A stretch of 64,000 nt of DNA from Poecilobothrus nobilitatus (taxonomy: Eukaryota > Arthropoda > Insecta > Diptera > Dolichopodidae). Every line of letters starts with the position of its first letter. Within the stretch, counting starts at the first letter, position 1. The translations under genes and the position numbers were made by a program. The DNA lies in NCBI GenBank assembly GCA_947095535.1, contig OX352772.1:170400613-170464612 (forward strand). Reading direction: 5' to 3'. Of this stretch, positions 1-10,748 are shown one piece after another. Below the pieces are notes generated by a model, which was given only the letters and a program-made list of their open reading frames with translations, searched no databases and was not told where the DNA came from.

Positions 1-642
1 TTGTACATTATCTATAAAAGTTTTGAAAGCTTCTATTACACGTGATTTATATTTTTTAAAATCTGTAACTTTAAAAGATACTTGATTGAAACATGTTGTC
101 AAAAGTCCTTCGAGGGTATAAGCATAATTTGCTCTTATTTTTATATCTATTTTAGGCTTAGTAACACATATTGTGGTGTAACTTAAATTTTTAGGCATCT
201 TTTCAGCTTTTGTTGATTGTGTATAATGAACTTCATCGTTTATAAAATTAAAAATTCCCCAAATCAACTGTCGTTCAACTTCTTTTCTTGTAAACCTATT
301 AAGTGGGCGTATATTTTGAATTAGTGTTGGTAGTAGAAACACTTTCCAGTCGCATATCATTTGTTTTTATATGTATGGAATATAATATGTTCCAACTCCT
401 ATCATATCTTTCTGCATACCTTTAATAAATATTTGAGTACTTTTTTCCCATTCTTCACCATACATATTTGGAACGAAATCATTAAAATACATTTCTGAAA
501 TACCGACTTTCCACCTTGAATCACACATGTATTTATTCATTTTATTTGTAAAAGATGATAATGACTTTTCTGGATAATAGTTCATAGATGAATCACTGAG
601 TAAAGTGACATAAAATTCATCATTTACTTGTATGTTGTCCAT
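1..642 (-). pseudogene. Candidate Polinton minor capsid (penton-like) gene, 3' truncated by window edge
   Basis: Reads leftward from an ATG at 642. The first 91 codons start MDNIQVNDEFYVTLLSDSS and end at a TAA at 367-369. The same frame then continues through MICDWKVFLL to the window edge, so one gene is interrupted by one premature stop. The matching gene in Polinton-B (15704-16621) carries the same stop. Position beside the capsid genes and the segment FYVTLLSDSSMNYYPEKSL followed by RWKVGISEM suggest a conserved Polinton structural protein. The penton/minor capsid name is inferred from context and not from a recognised fold. Confidence 0.55.
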
Positions 643-893
643 GAGCTTGCGGATTTATTCTTACGAATTGGAAAATTAAGTTCTGTTTGAGTATTACCTG
701 CTATAGCTGACCTTAAAACACGTCTTGATGAATTATTCAACTCTTTGCTATTTATAGTTTTTTCTTTTTTCGTTGGTGGGCTTGGGCTATCTAAAGGAAC
801 AGTTATAATGTTTCCTGTATCAGTTTCAAAAATTTGTACATTTTGTTTCTAACAGATTTTCTTTTTCTAAGACGTTCTCCAACTGAAGCGGCT
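624..893 (-). pseudogene. C-terminal part of a conserved Polinton structural ORF (PX-like), left copy
   Basis: In the leftward direction this stretch reads as a basic C-terminal tail (an RKRKS segment, then FETDTGNI, then an Ser/Arg-rich end) that overlaps the start of the next gene at 642. The N-terminal two-thirds, still present in Polinton-C at 45720-46106, is missing because of a deletion at 925-983. A one-base loss near 850 also breaks the frame. Function unknown; I use PX-like only to mark a conserved ORF beside the capsid genes. Confidence 0.4.
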
Positions 894-924
894 GACAATA
901 CTTTTGTTAAAACAAAAGCATTGT

Positions 925-983
925 CCCAAATATATCACTTCCCAAATATATCACTTCTTAATATATCCCAAATATATCACTTC
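925..983. repeat. Deletion scar with three copies of a 17-bp direct repeat
   Basis: The word CCCAAATATATCACTTC occurs three times here (near 925, 941 and 967) and twice at the matching place in Polinton-B (16903 and 16928). Comparison with Polinton-C (45720-46480) shows that about 750 bp, covering the start of one structural ORF and most of another, is missing exactly here. The repeat has expanded in this copy after the deletion. It looks like a slippage or end-joining scar. Confidence 0.75.
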
Positions 984-992
984 TTAATCGAA

Positions 993-1534
993 ATATATCA
1001 TTAACGTCTTGAGTAAGATCTATTAATATATAGCCATATGGGACTGACGTCACATCATTATTATATTATACTTTTTCAAATGCTTTAATTTGATTGGGAT
1101 ATACTTGGCTAGCTAGAGGTAATATCTGCGATTTATCTCTTGGATTTTTGAAAAGTACTTAATATTTACAGTTGAGTGAAATATCTCTTGAAAATTTACC
1201 CTGGTGAAAAACATTTTGTGTTACAAATATTACAGATAAATTTCTATGATGTGATCCTCTAGTAAATAAATCACATACATATTTATCATGAGAATTTAAC
1301 ATCATATCAAATTAACAAAGGTTTTTGATTATCATTAAAATCTGGAATAGTGTTACTATATTCCATATCTTTGACATATTTTGGAACGGCATTTTTGTCT
1401 GGATTACACCAAATTATTCTATTAATATGTGGTTGTATATTTTCTTTTTTATATTTTATTAAATTATGAATAAAAGTGGTTTTACCACAGCATGATGGAC
1501 CAGCCACCATCATAGTAAACGGGTGAAACAGCAT
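993..1534 (-). pseudogene. Polinton packaging ATPase (FtsK/A32-like), broken, left copy
   Basis: Genome-packaging NTPase of Polintons. It starts MLFHPFTMMVAGPSCCGKTTF, with a clear Walker A (GPSCCGKT). The frame stops right after QKPLLI, where the Walker B segment present in Polinton-C (LLIIIDDMM) is deleted; downstream residues (LSVIFVTQNVFHQGKF, then the PYGYILIDL tail near 1010) persist in other frames. This copy has an extra stop within the segment equivalent to KYLVLF that the right-hand copy lacks. Cannot hydrolyse ATP as written. Confidence 0.85.
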
Positions 1535-1656
1535 AATTGTATTAGTTAAAAACTAACTCTGTTAACCTATATTTATACGAAAAGCTCTTTTCCTGAAGTG
1601 AATATAAATGTAATTTAGTTATTCTATGTTATAACATTCTTCCATAAACTTTCGAC

Positions 1657-2148
1657 ATGGTTAAACAAGTTCTCATAGTTGACCTACAATTTTTACAAGG
1701 AAATGAAAAGCAATATTTCCTAAAAGAGTTAGCCATACTTGAAAAAGGAAGTTTAATTCCAAATGTGTATCACTTCAAAGCACCGTACCCCGCAGAAGAA
1801 CTTAGTCAGGATATGAAATATAATAACCAGTATTGCGAAAGTAAAATAAATGGACTTAAATGGAATAAAGGTTTAGTTCAATATTTAGATGTAAAATGTA
1901 TATTAAAACACTATTTAGAGTCAGCTGAAAAAATTTATGTTAAAGGAGAACAAAAAAAACTTTTTCTTCAAAAGTACATTGACAGTGTTAAAATAGAAGA
2001 TCTAAGCAGAAACTTGCCGTCATTGAAAAAGATTGATAACTTTAAATCAAATTGTGCTATACACTTATCAAACAACAATTTCAGATGTGCTGTTAAAAAT
2101 TGTTATAATGTACATATGTATCTTTTAAAGGAAAAAATGTTAGATTAA
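1657..2148 (+). CDS. Small Polinton ORF, nuclease-fold-like, left copy
   Basis: Intact 163-codon ORF starting MVKQVLIVDLQFLQGNEK. It begins with a beta-hairpin-like VDLQF...YFLKELAIL pattern that I associate with RNase H-fold proteins of Polintons, and ends in a Cys/His-rich tail (CAIHLSNNNFRCAVKNCYNVH) that could bind a metal. It differs from the copy at 17620 by one residue (Ala instead of Pro). It is divergently arranged with the ATPase gene, about 120 bp apart. A related short ORF on the other strand lies at 13514-13861. No activity can be assigned; nuclease is a guess from pattern. Confidence 0.7.
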   Translation: MVKQVLIVDLQFLQGNEKQYFLKELAILEKGSLIPNVYHFKAPYPAEELSQDMKYNNQYCESKINGLKWNKGLVQYLDVKCILKHYLESAEKIYVKGEQKKLFLQKYIDSVKIEDLSRNLPSLKKIDNFKSNCAIHLSNNNFRCAVKNCYNVHMYLLKEKMLD

Positions 2149-2166
2149 GACTTTCAATTTTCATAC

Positions 2167-2400
2167 TTGCACGATATAAATTTAAATAACAAAACTAAAA
2201 AAGTTCACTTCAATATTAAACAAGAAATTCACGTTATGCATGTATGGGAGTATGCTTACAGATCAGCAAGGAAAAGTCATTGGGAAGAATACGCACGTAA
2301 TAGAAGTAGATTTCAAAGACGTATAGAAAAAGTTGGTCTCACTATTTCTGCAATTTTAACATCTGATCATCGCAAAATGTTCAAACTTAGATTTAAATAA
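2167..2400 (+). CDS. Small basic Polinton ORF, left copy
   Basis: Open frame of 77 codons just downstream of the nuclease-fold-like ORF. The first ATG in frame is at 2236 (MHVWEYAYRSARKSHWEEY); coding-like sequence extends upstream to a stop at about 2149, so the true start may be lost or spliced. The product is rich in Arg and Lys (YARNRSRFQRRI), consistent with a nucleic-acid-binding or virion core peptide. It sits last before the right terminal repeat. The copy at 18130-18372 has a 9-bp insertion (a CTCACT-type slippage) and N-to-D and E-to-G changes. Confidence 0.5.
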   Translation: MHDINLNNKTKKVHFNIKQEIHVMHVWEYAYRSARKSHWEEYARNRSRFQRRIEKVGLTISAILTSDHRKMFKLRFK

Positions 2401-2492
2401 AAATATAATAATAAAAGAATTTAAACATAAAAATAAATCTTTTATCTTATGTTTTTAAAATAGATACCATTTAACCTATCATTTAACCTATC

Positions 2493-3236
2493 TTTGAATT
2501 ATTTTTTATTCTATACAAAAACAAAAAAAAAAAAAATAAAAATAAACATAAACATAAATGCATATCAAAGAGTATATCTTTAGTTTAATCAGTCAGTTCC
2601 ATATTTTTGATTTGCTGTTTGTTTTCTTTTTATTCATATTTTCTGAACATTCTTAATTAAAAAATAAAAAAATATCTTACACGACATGCAGTGGGCTAAT
2701 TAATGACTTTAGTTTTCTCTTTTCTTCTATAAATTCTACTATCCAGAAGAGACCACATTTTTATGTAAGCAAAAAAAAATCATATCTTACTTTAATTTTT
2801 TTCTTTATGCTAAAAAAAAAAAAAAAAAAAAAAAAAAACCGGATTACACTTTTTCTTTTCAATTTTAAAGATGCGTTGTAGATTTAAAAATAAAAAGATT
2901 TTTTCTGTTTTTGATTTTCATATAAGAAATTTTCTTACTACTTTTATATGTGCGCCTAGTATTTAAACTTCAGTTATACAATTTTGTTTATTAAGGAACG
3001 ACCCTACTTTAAATTGTTTAACACTTGACTTCCTACTGTAAAACCATTTGGAACTTATAAGTTAACAACCCACACATACAACTTCACTTAAAACCTAAAC
3101 CAAAACGATCAAAACAAGTTCTTGACCTACTAACCAAGCATGACCTACATTAAACCCATAAATCAAAATGTAGGTCAGCATGTCGTGCGATATGGGTCAA
3201 ATTTTTTTCCCATCCCAAAGTGCAGGGTTACCTATT
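2493..3236. repeat. Right terminal inverted repeat of Polinton-A
   Basis: Reverse complement of 9228-9959 with small indels in the poly-A and poly-T tracts. It ends ...GGGTTACCTATT, the complement of the left end AGTAGGTAACCC apart from one base. Inside it, GACCTACATT and AATGTAGGTC form a 10-bp inverted repeat (around 3141-3176). The TIR length of about 0.74 kb and the AG start are typical of Polintons. Confidence 0.9.
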
Positions 3237-3242
3237 GACATA
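3237..3242. other. Target site duplication GACATA (right side of Polinton-A)
   Basis: GACATA follows the element end directly. The same six bases occur before Polinton-B (9222-9227), after it (19236-19241) and once, unoccupied, at 25788-25793. Polintons make 6-bp duplications. Confidence 0.8.
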
Positions 3243-3322
3243 TTATACTTATTTTTAATTTAATTATATTCTACTAATTATATATTATAAAAAAAATCTG
3301 TATTATTTTTATTAATCTATAT

Positions 3323-3397
3323 GACCCAGCTGGGGTTTGAACCCGAGACCTTTCGTATGAAAGGCCGATGTCTTAACCACTAAACCATTAGTTGGGT
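3323..3397 (-). tRNA. tRNA-like sequence (probable pseudogene), U1
   Basis: On the - strand there is an A-box-like TGGTTTAGTGG followed by GTTAAGACATC (D arm) and a B-box-like GGTTCAAACCC. The acceptor stem pairs at 5 of 7 positions, the T stem has one mismatch, and the anticodon arm CCTTTCATACGAAAGG folds but gives a loop of non-standard size, so no anticodon is assigned. It could be a degenerate tRNA gene or a tRNA-derived SINE head. Present in all three flank copies, about 86 bp from the Polinton end. Confidence 0.5.
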
Positions 3398-3839
3398 TCT
3401 AATGATTAAGACATTAAAAATTCTCTTCAAATTATATCGGAGAAGAAGTACATAAAAATTATATGTATATATTATCTATATATTATCTTATATTATCCAA
3501 CATATATATTACTAATCTATACTAATATCTAAGACATAAATCAATTAATCTATTTTGAGATATATAAATATATATAATTTTTTTTGTCAAATAAATACAA
3601 CAATTTTTCATTCAATTTAAACTTTTTTTCATCCAAATTCAAATTTTTTCAAAAACGTTAAAAACCATTTAATTGAAATTAAACCTTTTTCTTATATTTG
3701 AATTTTTGTTTTAAAGTTTTGTGTTGAAATATGTATGTAAAAATATAATTAGCAAGGACTTTAGAGTAGGCTACAAAATCAAAATGACTGTGCAATTGTC
3801 ATGGGGTCAACTGTGCAACTTTGATTACAATTTGCAACT

Positions 3840-4500
3840 GTGACTGGGGTCAACTGTGCAAATTGTAATCAAAGCCTTAGGAGTGAAATTAATAAAATAC
3901 CTTGCCAAGATTCTTGTAAGAGATTTTTTCATACTAAAAAGTGTTCCAGTAAAGAAATTGATTTGCATTTATCAAACTATGGTATTGAACTATTTCAAAA
4001 TAATGAATGTTTAGGATGTAAAGACTGAGACTGTAAAACAATGTGTTTTAGTTAAACCAAAAACAATCCAAAAAATTTAAATAACAGTCAATGAAGTGAA
4101 AGGTAATATTGATATTTCTCAAATGCCTATAAAAATTAATAATATTTTTGAGAGGAAAAACGGTTCTATATCAATTTGTTGTAAAGAATGTTGATAAAGA
4201 ATCAGCTCAAAAGATGTAAACTGTAAAAAAGATTGAAACTCAAAATTCAAAATAATGTAAACTGTAAAAATATATCTTGCTTAAAAGTTTATAAATCATT
4301 TAAAAATTGTAACTTCAATGCAATCCTTGAAAATGATGGTGAAGCTTTTAAAGAAATTATTAAAAAAAGAATCGATTGGTTATAATAGTTACAGAGTTTT
4401 TGAAAAAATAAATGTTTTTAGGTGTTATAAATGTTTAGAATTTCATCACACGGCTTCAAAATGTCATGATCAGAACATGAAATATTGATTTAAAGGTGTG
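3840..4500 (+). pseudogene. LINE-C ORF1 (PHD-like finger plus CCHC knuckles), broken
   Basis: 3840-4028 encodes CANCNQSL...CQDSCKRFFHTKKC...CLGCKD, with Cys/His spacing like a PHD finger; no ATG opens it. Frames are then lost until a CCHC knuckle of CX2CX4HX4C type near 4417-4458. ORF1 proteins with this pairing bind the RNA of Jockey-like LINEs. Compared with the U2 copy, about 120 bp is deleted around 4215. Confidence 0.55.
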
Positions 4501-4691
4501 CAGATGCTGCGCATAAGGTTTCTGAGTGTAATAGTGAAATATTAGTTATCATAAACTGCAAAAAAGTTAAAGAGAGTATGAATCTGAAAGATGAAGAATT
4601 CAATATTACTCATGCATTTAGTAATGAGTGTAAAACACTACATAAAAAACTTAAAATTGGAACAGAACGAATTGCATATTGGCAATTAAAA

Positions 4692-6660
4692 AAAATGGAG
4701 TGTTTATACTTAAATATACAGAGAGTAATAAATAATGTTACAGAACTAGAAGAATTAATACTAGATTGTAATGTTGATGTTATTTGTCTAATAGAAACGC
4801 ACTTAACAGAAGAAGATGACGACAATTTAATACAAATTAATGGCAAGAGAATTAATAGCCATACTTAACATACTGGTGGTGTTTTATTTTAAATTAGAAA
4901 TAACTTTAGCTATAAAATAATTAATAAAATTAGCTTAAGAAATGAATTATGGTGGATACATTTAGAAATAAATTGTAATATAAATAATAAGTTTTAAATA
5001 AGTTTCAAAAATTTTAAATTCGAATGATAATTTCTTTACTAATTTTAATGAATTCATTAAAGAATTAAGCAATTTTAATGAATAGGTTATAATTTTTGGA
5101 GATTTTAATATTAATTAGCACATAAATGATAATGTAAAAAAGAAAATAAAACAAAAATTTGAAAATAATACGTTTAAACAAATATTAAATGAATGCACCA
5201 GAATTACTCAAACATCGAGAACACTTATTATTGAATACAATTTGGGTAGTAACAAAAAAGTAGAAGTTAAAATTGAAACAGATAAAAAAATAAGTGATCA
5301 AGAAATTATAAAAATAAATATATTCCTTAGTAACTAAATACTATACTAGTACTATGAAAGTCTTAAAATACGATAAACATAAATTTAGAAGTAAAATTAT
5401 TTGTACTGACATCATGATTACCTACTTCACTGATTGAAACATAAAAGTAAATAATTTCAGTAAATGTCTGGAAGAAATTGTTAATAAATTTGTAATTGAA
5501 AAATCGATTAATTCATTCCAATATGGTTGGTTTACTAATGAATTAAAAATCTCGAAACGTCAGAGAAATGAGCAGTACAATATTGCAACATGGACAAATA
5601 GTAGCCTCGAGTGGGGAAATTAGAAAAATGATTACTATATTATATTAGGTAATAAATTCATTTTTATAATATAATGAATATATTAAAATTATTATATTAT
5701 AAAAATTAAATAAACTATGCAAAAAAATATTATATTTGGAACAAAATTGAGAATTCGTACAATTAACAAACTACTTGGAAAAATATAAAAACATAATATG
5801 TACTTGATAAAAGAGTAAATGAAATTAATGAAATGAATTTTGATAACAATATAACCAACGACAAAAAATTCATTGTAAAAAAGCTTAATGAATACTTTGT
5901 AAAAAGTGTAGAAGATATAAATAAAAATATTCCAAATACGCTATATATTAACAAAATCCCACTGCACTTCCATACTTTTAAATTTCAACTAATTAATATG
6001 AATGATCTCAAATTAATATTAAAAAATATGAACAAAAAAAAAGATGATAATTTTGTTAATGTTAATATGTTTATTAACTCGCTTGACTTAATAGGCGAGA
6101 ATTTACTCTCAATAATCAACAAGTCGCTAGAAATTGGGTGTTTCCGTGATAAATAAAAAAAAACGATGATAGTTCCGGTTGAGAAAGTAAATGGTCCGAA
6201 AAAATTTGAGGAATTTCGACCAATTAATACCATTCTGACTAAAGCTAAGATTATGGAAAGAATTGTGAATAATCAATTAAAAAAATATTTTTATAAATTT
6301 AAGTTAATATTGGAAAATCATCAGGATTCAGGAAAAATTTAATTGGAAAATGGAAGTTCATGATAAGAAAGTCATCGTTTGGCAAAAAAACCGGAGTGTT
6401 ATGGCATCTGTGATACTGAGCTGCTCTTGTGATCTAGAATAGCTAAAAATATGGTTTGAAATGAATAAATTGAAGTTGAACACAAAAAAACTTAAAGGTA
6501 TGATAATGAACAGTACAGAGATTATGAACATAAAAATCAACAATGAAAATATTGAAATAATGAAGGAACTTAAGTATTTGGGAATTATTTTAGACAATAA
6601 GTTAAATTTTAAAAGCCATAATGAGTAAATAAATATCAAAACAAGTTTATTTTTTTTTCA
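4692..6660 (+). pseudogene. LINE-C ORF2 (endonuclease plus reverse transcriptase), broken
   Basis: The endonuclease start MECLYLNIQRVINNVTEL and the IETHLTEEDDD motif are readable; the later part (IIFGDFNIN-like, near 5090-5120) has stops. RT pieces follow at 5833-6156 and 6160-6340 (FRPINTI, KIMERIVNNQL) and 6460-6640. The central palm with the catalytic Asp pair is absent. Clearly inactive. Confidence 0.65.
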
Positions 6661-7189
6661 AAATAAGATCTAAAGTAACATAATATTTAAATGCTATTCG
6701 AATTTACAATATAATCATCAAACCACACTTCGAATATTGCTCGTCTATATTATTCATATTAGGAAAACTGCAAAAGCTGCAAAATAAATCGATGATATAC
6801 ATAACTACAATCTAAGGAATATTCTTAACTTCAGACTGGATTTTTTCAGAAACGAAAAAACCAAAAATATGTTAATCTACAAGGAGCTGTAGTTTTACAA
6901 CAATCTACCAAATGATTTAAAATTTGAAACTAACTTAATAATATTAAAAAAAAAATTGTTACTTATGTTAAAGATATTTTTGATATATATAAAAATTAAT
7001 TAGTTATTTATAAATTATTTTTTTTCTTTTCTTTTTAAATTCAATAATTAAGTAATATTGTTTTTTGTTGTTTTTCTTTTTTTATTTTTTAATAAAATTA
7101 TTTTGATTGAAATTTTAAAATTTTATAATTAATGTTACATAAAAATAGTAAGAAATTATTAAATAAATAAATTAAAATGACGTCAGAAA

Positions 7190-8560
7190 TCTCAAGTCTA
7201 AAACTTTAAGTACGCAAATCAACTAACTTCAGTCCTTGTTCATATGGAGGTAAAATAATAAGATCCAATCATGGTAAGTGGCGTAAGGCACATCTAAGAA
7301 AGTTTTTCTGTACTGCCTCGATTCTATCAATATGTACCATACAAAATGGAGACCAAACTTGACTACCAAAATCAAGATTCGGTCTAACAAGACAAGTGTA
7401 CAACGATGTAAGAAGATAGGGATCTGAAAATTTCTTTGAAAACAAACTGCAATAATGAATTTGCTTTATTTATAACATTATTATACTGAGTCATAAAACT
7501 AAGATGGGAATAAAAAAACACGCGCAAGTCTTCTATTGAGGCAACGTGTATAAGATATCAATGCGCATTTATTTACATTAAATAATAGATTATTTTTAGC
7601 GCACCAATTATAGAAGTTTTGAAGATCATTCTGAGTAAGGATGACGTCATTTATAGAACTTATCTTTTTATTGAAGATTTTCATATCACCAGAGTAAATG
7701 TGATCACTTATCACTCACAGATAAGATAAAAAGTAAAAAACCAAGGTTCAGAAGTCATAAATAAAAAGTAAAGGACCTTGTGGAACACTAGAATTTGCCA
7801 CAAAAATATCCACAAAATATCCATATATAGCCACTTAAAATATCCTTCTTCCATATTTTTAAGTATCAGACATGTTTTTTCAACTAAATTTGTCACGGTA
7901 AATTTTTGTTTTACAAGACCATGTAGAAAGTCAACAAGGTAAAATATTAGAACACTGATTATAAACTGAATCTACTAAAATTAACTCAAACAAATTAGGA
8001 ATCGAAGATATTTTGGCTTTCGGGCCATAGTTAGTAATTCAATTTTTAGCATTCCTTTTATGAATTGGTCTGAAATACGACATTTTCTAAATAGGAGGAA
8101 ACACTTCAGAATCTAATGAATTTTTGAAAAGTAATGTTAAACGTAAGGAGAATGTTAGAACACTTACTTAAAATTATTTCCGGTATAGATACCATCACGA
8201 CCGGAAAAGTATTATCACCAAGTTTAGTTAGATAACTGGAAACTATTTGTTCATTTATGGTTATGTCGCTAAGAAAAGTTTTTTGATAATGACATTTACT
8301 TTTGCTGTTTATAAATTTCCCAAATTTTTATTTTGGTTCTGATTTTAGTTTTATTGCTATTTGGCTAATGTACCTATTTAGATGAGCATATCAGATGACA
8401 TTTTGCAGTTCTCAAATAATATGACAAAATTGTTATAGTTTTTAATATCTTTTGTTTTGAGATATGTAGCCTAGACCCTGTGTTTGTTATTTCTGAGAGC
8501 TCTAAGCTCTTTTCTAAATCATGGAGGGCCAGAGACGTCAAATCATAGGAGTTTAGAAAA
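7190..8560 (-). pseudogene. LINE-D reverse transcriptase, decayed, U1
   Basis: Reads leftward. RT finger remnants (near 8010-8200) are followed by a palm region whose catalytic box has become YSGDMKIF (7690), then NDLQNFYNWCAKNNLL (7600-7650), and the RT C-terminal region down to about 7200. Frameshifts and stops occur throughout. The U2 copy (23310-24640) keeps a longer open stretch. Probably a second Jockey/R1-like family. Confidence 0.65.
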
Positions 8561-8699
8561 TGTATCAGTCCAGAAAAAATAGTTTTACTGAAATTAAAAC
8601 TATGAAAATGAAATAGATTTATATAATATATCTAATTTTAAGTCATTTTACAACTGCAGAATTGTAAACAAATGTGAAAATGTAAACAAAGGAAGATAA

Positions 8700-9180
8700 A
8701 AATGGGTACTTTCTATAAAGTTCATTCAGAAAATAGTAAATTATTTATGGAATATTTAGAAATTGAATTTGAATAATATCGTAGTTAAAGAACTACAAGA
8801 ATTGGTAAATGTGATAAAAGTTTTAATAGTGAAAATGGTGAATGATGGGATATTTCAAGACTCATAAAAAAAGACTGTCTTAGTTCATGTACATAAATGT
8901 TGTTCATAAAGAAAAATGCAGTATCCAAAGTTTATGAAAAATAAATTAAAGCTAGAATGAGCGACTTCATAACAAAAATTGCTGGTTTCGATTCCAATTA
9001 ATATAACTTTTTAAAAAATAAATTCAGCAATTTCATAAACTTTTGAACAAATTTATGACGAATTAGGTGAGAGCTACTATAATGATGCTGTTTTCATAGA
9101 TTTTTCCAAAGTATTTGACTTAGTAAATCATATCAGACTTCCGAAATTTTTGGATAATCTAGCAATAAGGGGAATTAGTA
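8700..9180 (+). pseudogene. LINE-E RT fragment, U1
   Basis: A + strand RT fragment: KVYEK.IKARMSDFI (8920-8970) and palm motif A VFIDFSKVFDLVNH (9093-9135). The copy in U2 continues further (to about 25440). It is cut here by the 475-bp deletion next to the Polinton insertion. Confidence 0.6.
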
Positions 9181-9221
9181 ACAATATAATGTTACAATAT
9201 AATATTAATTATAATTTATAA

Positions 9222-9227
9222 GACATA
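9222..9227. other. Target site duplication GACATA (left side of Polinton-B)
   Basis: Six bases immediately before AGTAGGTAACCC. Identical to 19236-19241 on the other side of the element. Confidence 0.85.
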
Positions 9228-9959
9228 AGTAGGTAACCCTGCACTTTGGGATGAGAAAAAAATTTGACCCATATCGCACGACATGCTGACCTACATTTTG
9301 ATTTATGGGTTTAATGTAGGTCATGCTTGGTTAGTAGGTCAAGAACTTGTTTTGATCGTTTTGGTTTAGGTTTTAAGTGAAGTTGTATGTGTGGGTTGTT
9401 AACTTATAAGTTCCAAATGGTTTTATAGTAGGAAGTCAAGTGTTAAACAATTTAAAGTAAGGTCGGTCCTTAATAAACAAAATTGTATAACTGAAGTTTA
9501 AATACTAGGCGCACATATAAAAGTAGTAAGAAAATTTCTTATATGAAAATAAAAACAGAAAAAATCTTTTTATTTTTAAATCTACAGCGCATCTTTAAAA
9601 TTGAAAAGAAAAAGTGTAATCCTGTTTGTGTTTTTGTTTTTTTTTTTTTTTTTGTTAGCATAAAGAAAAAAAAATTAAAGTAAGATATAGATTTTTTTTT
9701 GCTTACATAAAAATGTGGTCTCTTCTGGATAGAAGAATTTATAGAAGAAAAGAGAAAACGAAAGTCATTAATTAGCTGACTGCATGTCGTGTAAGATATT
9801 TTTTTTATTTTTTAATTAAGAATGTTCAGAAAATATGAATAAAAAGAAAACAAACAGCAAATCAAAAATATGGAACTGATTAAACTAAAGATATACTCTT
9901 TACTCTTGATATGCATTTATGTTTTTTTGTTTTTGTATGGAATAAAAAATAATTCAAAA
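9228..9959. repeat. Left terminal inverted repeat of Polinton-B
   Basis: Matches the reverse complement of 18474-19235. It begins AGTAGGTAACCCTGCACTTT. Contains a 10-bp inverted repeat (GACCTACATT / AATGTAGGTC, about 9288-9323) and further TAGGTCA words at 9317 and 9334. Confidence 0.9.
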
Positions 9960-10287
9960 ATTTCTAGTTTTAAACTAAAAAAAAATTTAAGACTTATTTT
10001 TGTTATTGTTAAATTAATGTACGAGTATACAAATCACTAGTTATCTAGTCAAAGCAAGGAATTGATATAAAAAAAATATAATGTAAAAGTTGAATGATTC
10101 TATGATTGTATAGTTTTTGGTTTTAAAAAATTACAATATTCTAGTAATAACAAGATAATAATTCATAATTTATTAAGATTCTGAAAAATGTAATGATCAT
10201 AAAAGAAATCGAAAGTATAGAACTGTATAATATGTATGTAAATAATGTCTACTTTTACATGTAGAATTTTTTTTTTTTAAATCTTTA
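9960..10287. other. AT-rich stretch without a recognisable gene
   Basis: Between the left TIR and the PolB remnant. No open frame or motif recognised. Confidence 0.5.
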
Positions 10288-10610
10288 TTACATTCTTAAA
10301 AATTTTAAATTAATATACAAACAAATATTTTTACAATACAAATAAAAATGTTCAAATTTGAATGAATTATATTTTGATTTACTTATCAACATTTGCTTTT
10401 TTCTGTTATATCCATACGGTAAAGAACTACCATCTTTATTAAATTTTCGTTTTTCCGATTTTGGTTGATATTTTGTTATTTCGGGAATCGTAAGTACATC
10501 ATGATTTTTATTTCGACGAATATTTTCTGAAATGACGTATGTGTCTGCACTATTCAATGAATTTAAAACTGTTGCCTCTATGCTATTAAAATTAATTTTT
10601 TAATTTTTAG
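10288..10610 (-). pseudogene. polB: C-terminal remnant of protein-primed DNA polymerase B
   Basis: Leftward frame containing INFNSIEATVLNS, NIRRNKNHDVLTI and PYGYNRKKQ. The same arrangement closes PolB in Polinton-C (near 32590-32800: INFGSVKL, RRTYDHRVITVPE, PYGFKKK) and in Polinton-D (NIRRNKVHEVLTV, PYGYKG). All exonuclease and palm motifs are missing, so about 90% of the gene is gone. There is a frame break near 10600. Confidence 0.7.
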
Positions 10611-10748
10611 AGAAGCTTCATAACTAAGAGAGAATCTAACGATTTAAGAGAGGAAATCGAAAAAAATACTTATTTCCTCGTAAACGAGGAAAATGAGTTA
10701 ATTTTAAAAGAAGAACGTGGTGATTTTCAATTCGCCACAAAACAATAA
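10605..10748 (+). pseudogene. Short 3' fragment of an unknown ORF
   Basis: A + strand frame opens after TTTTTAATTTTTAG and runs 47 codons (ITKRESNDLREEIEKNTYF ... FATKQ) to a TAA. It has no ATG. The pyrimidine-rich tract ending in AG would suit a splice acceptor, but the same edge is also the PolB junction, so it may just be a deletion fusion. Hydrophilic and charged; no family recognised. Confidence 0.3.

Larger units (their letters stand above)
1..3236. mobile_element. Polinton-A, right-hand part only (window edge)
   Basis: This stretch is almost identical to 15980-19235, the right third of Polinton-B, so it is the right end of a second copy of the same element cut off by the window start. 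It contains the candidate minor capsid gene, the end of a structural gene, the packaging ATPase (all - strand), a nuclease-fold-like ORF and a small basic ORF (+ strand), and the right terminal inverted repeat. It shares with Polinton-B the TAA stop in the minor capsid candidate, the deleted ATPase Walker B region and a 0.75-kb deletion near 925-983. Copy-specific changes are few. Confidence 0.85.
3787..7130 (+). mobile_element. LINE-C, decayed non-LTR retrotransposon, U1
   Basis: Full of stops but recognisable in order: a Cys-rich PHD-type finger (3849-4028), CCHC zinc knuckle (CYKC..FHHTASKC near 4417-4458), APE-type endonuclease start (LYLNIQ, IETHL, 4700-4810), linker and RT fingers (5833-6340) and the end of the RT palm (MNKLKLNTKK, LKYLGIILDNKL, 6460-6610). 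The catalytic YADD region is missing between them. The layout suggests the Jockey/CR1 group. The left border is set by the third flank copy, which diverges at the equivalent base. Confidence 0.75.
3243..9221. repeat. Flank unit U1 (direct repeat of 19242-25787)
   Basis: About 6 kb between Polinton-A and Polinton-B, repeated at high identity after Polinton-B. Contents: tRNA-like sequence, AT-rich spacer (3398-3786, no gene seen), LINE-C (+), LINE-D (-), RT fragment LINE-E (+). U1 lacks about 120 bp present at 20215-20335 and about 475 bp present at 25281-25756, just left of the Polinton. Confidence 0.85.

Noticed and set aside
3323..3397. Functional tRNA gene with a named anticodon
   Set aside because: Anticodon loop size and stem mismatches do not allow a confident isotype; kept only as tRNA-like.
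6358..6639. 93-codon Ile/Phe-rich - strand ORF (also 22466-22747)
   Set aside because: Shadow of the LINE-C RT palm end on the + strand, which shows YLGIILDNKL.
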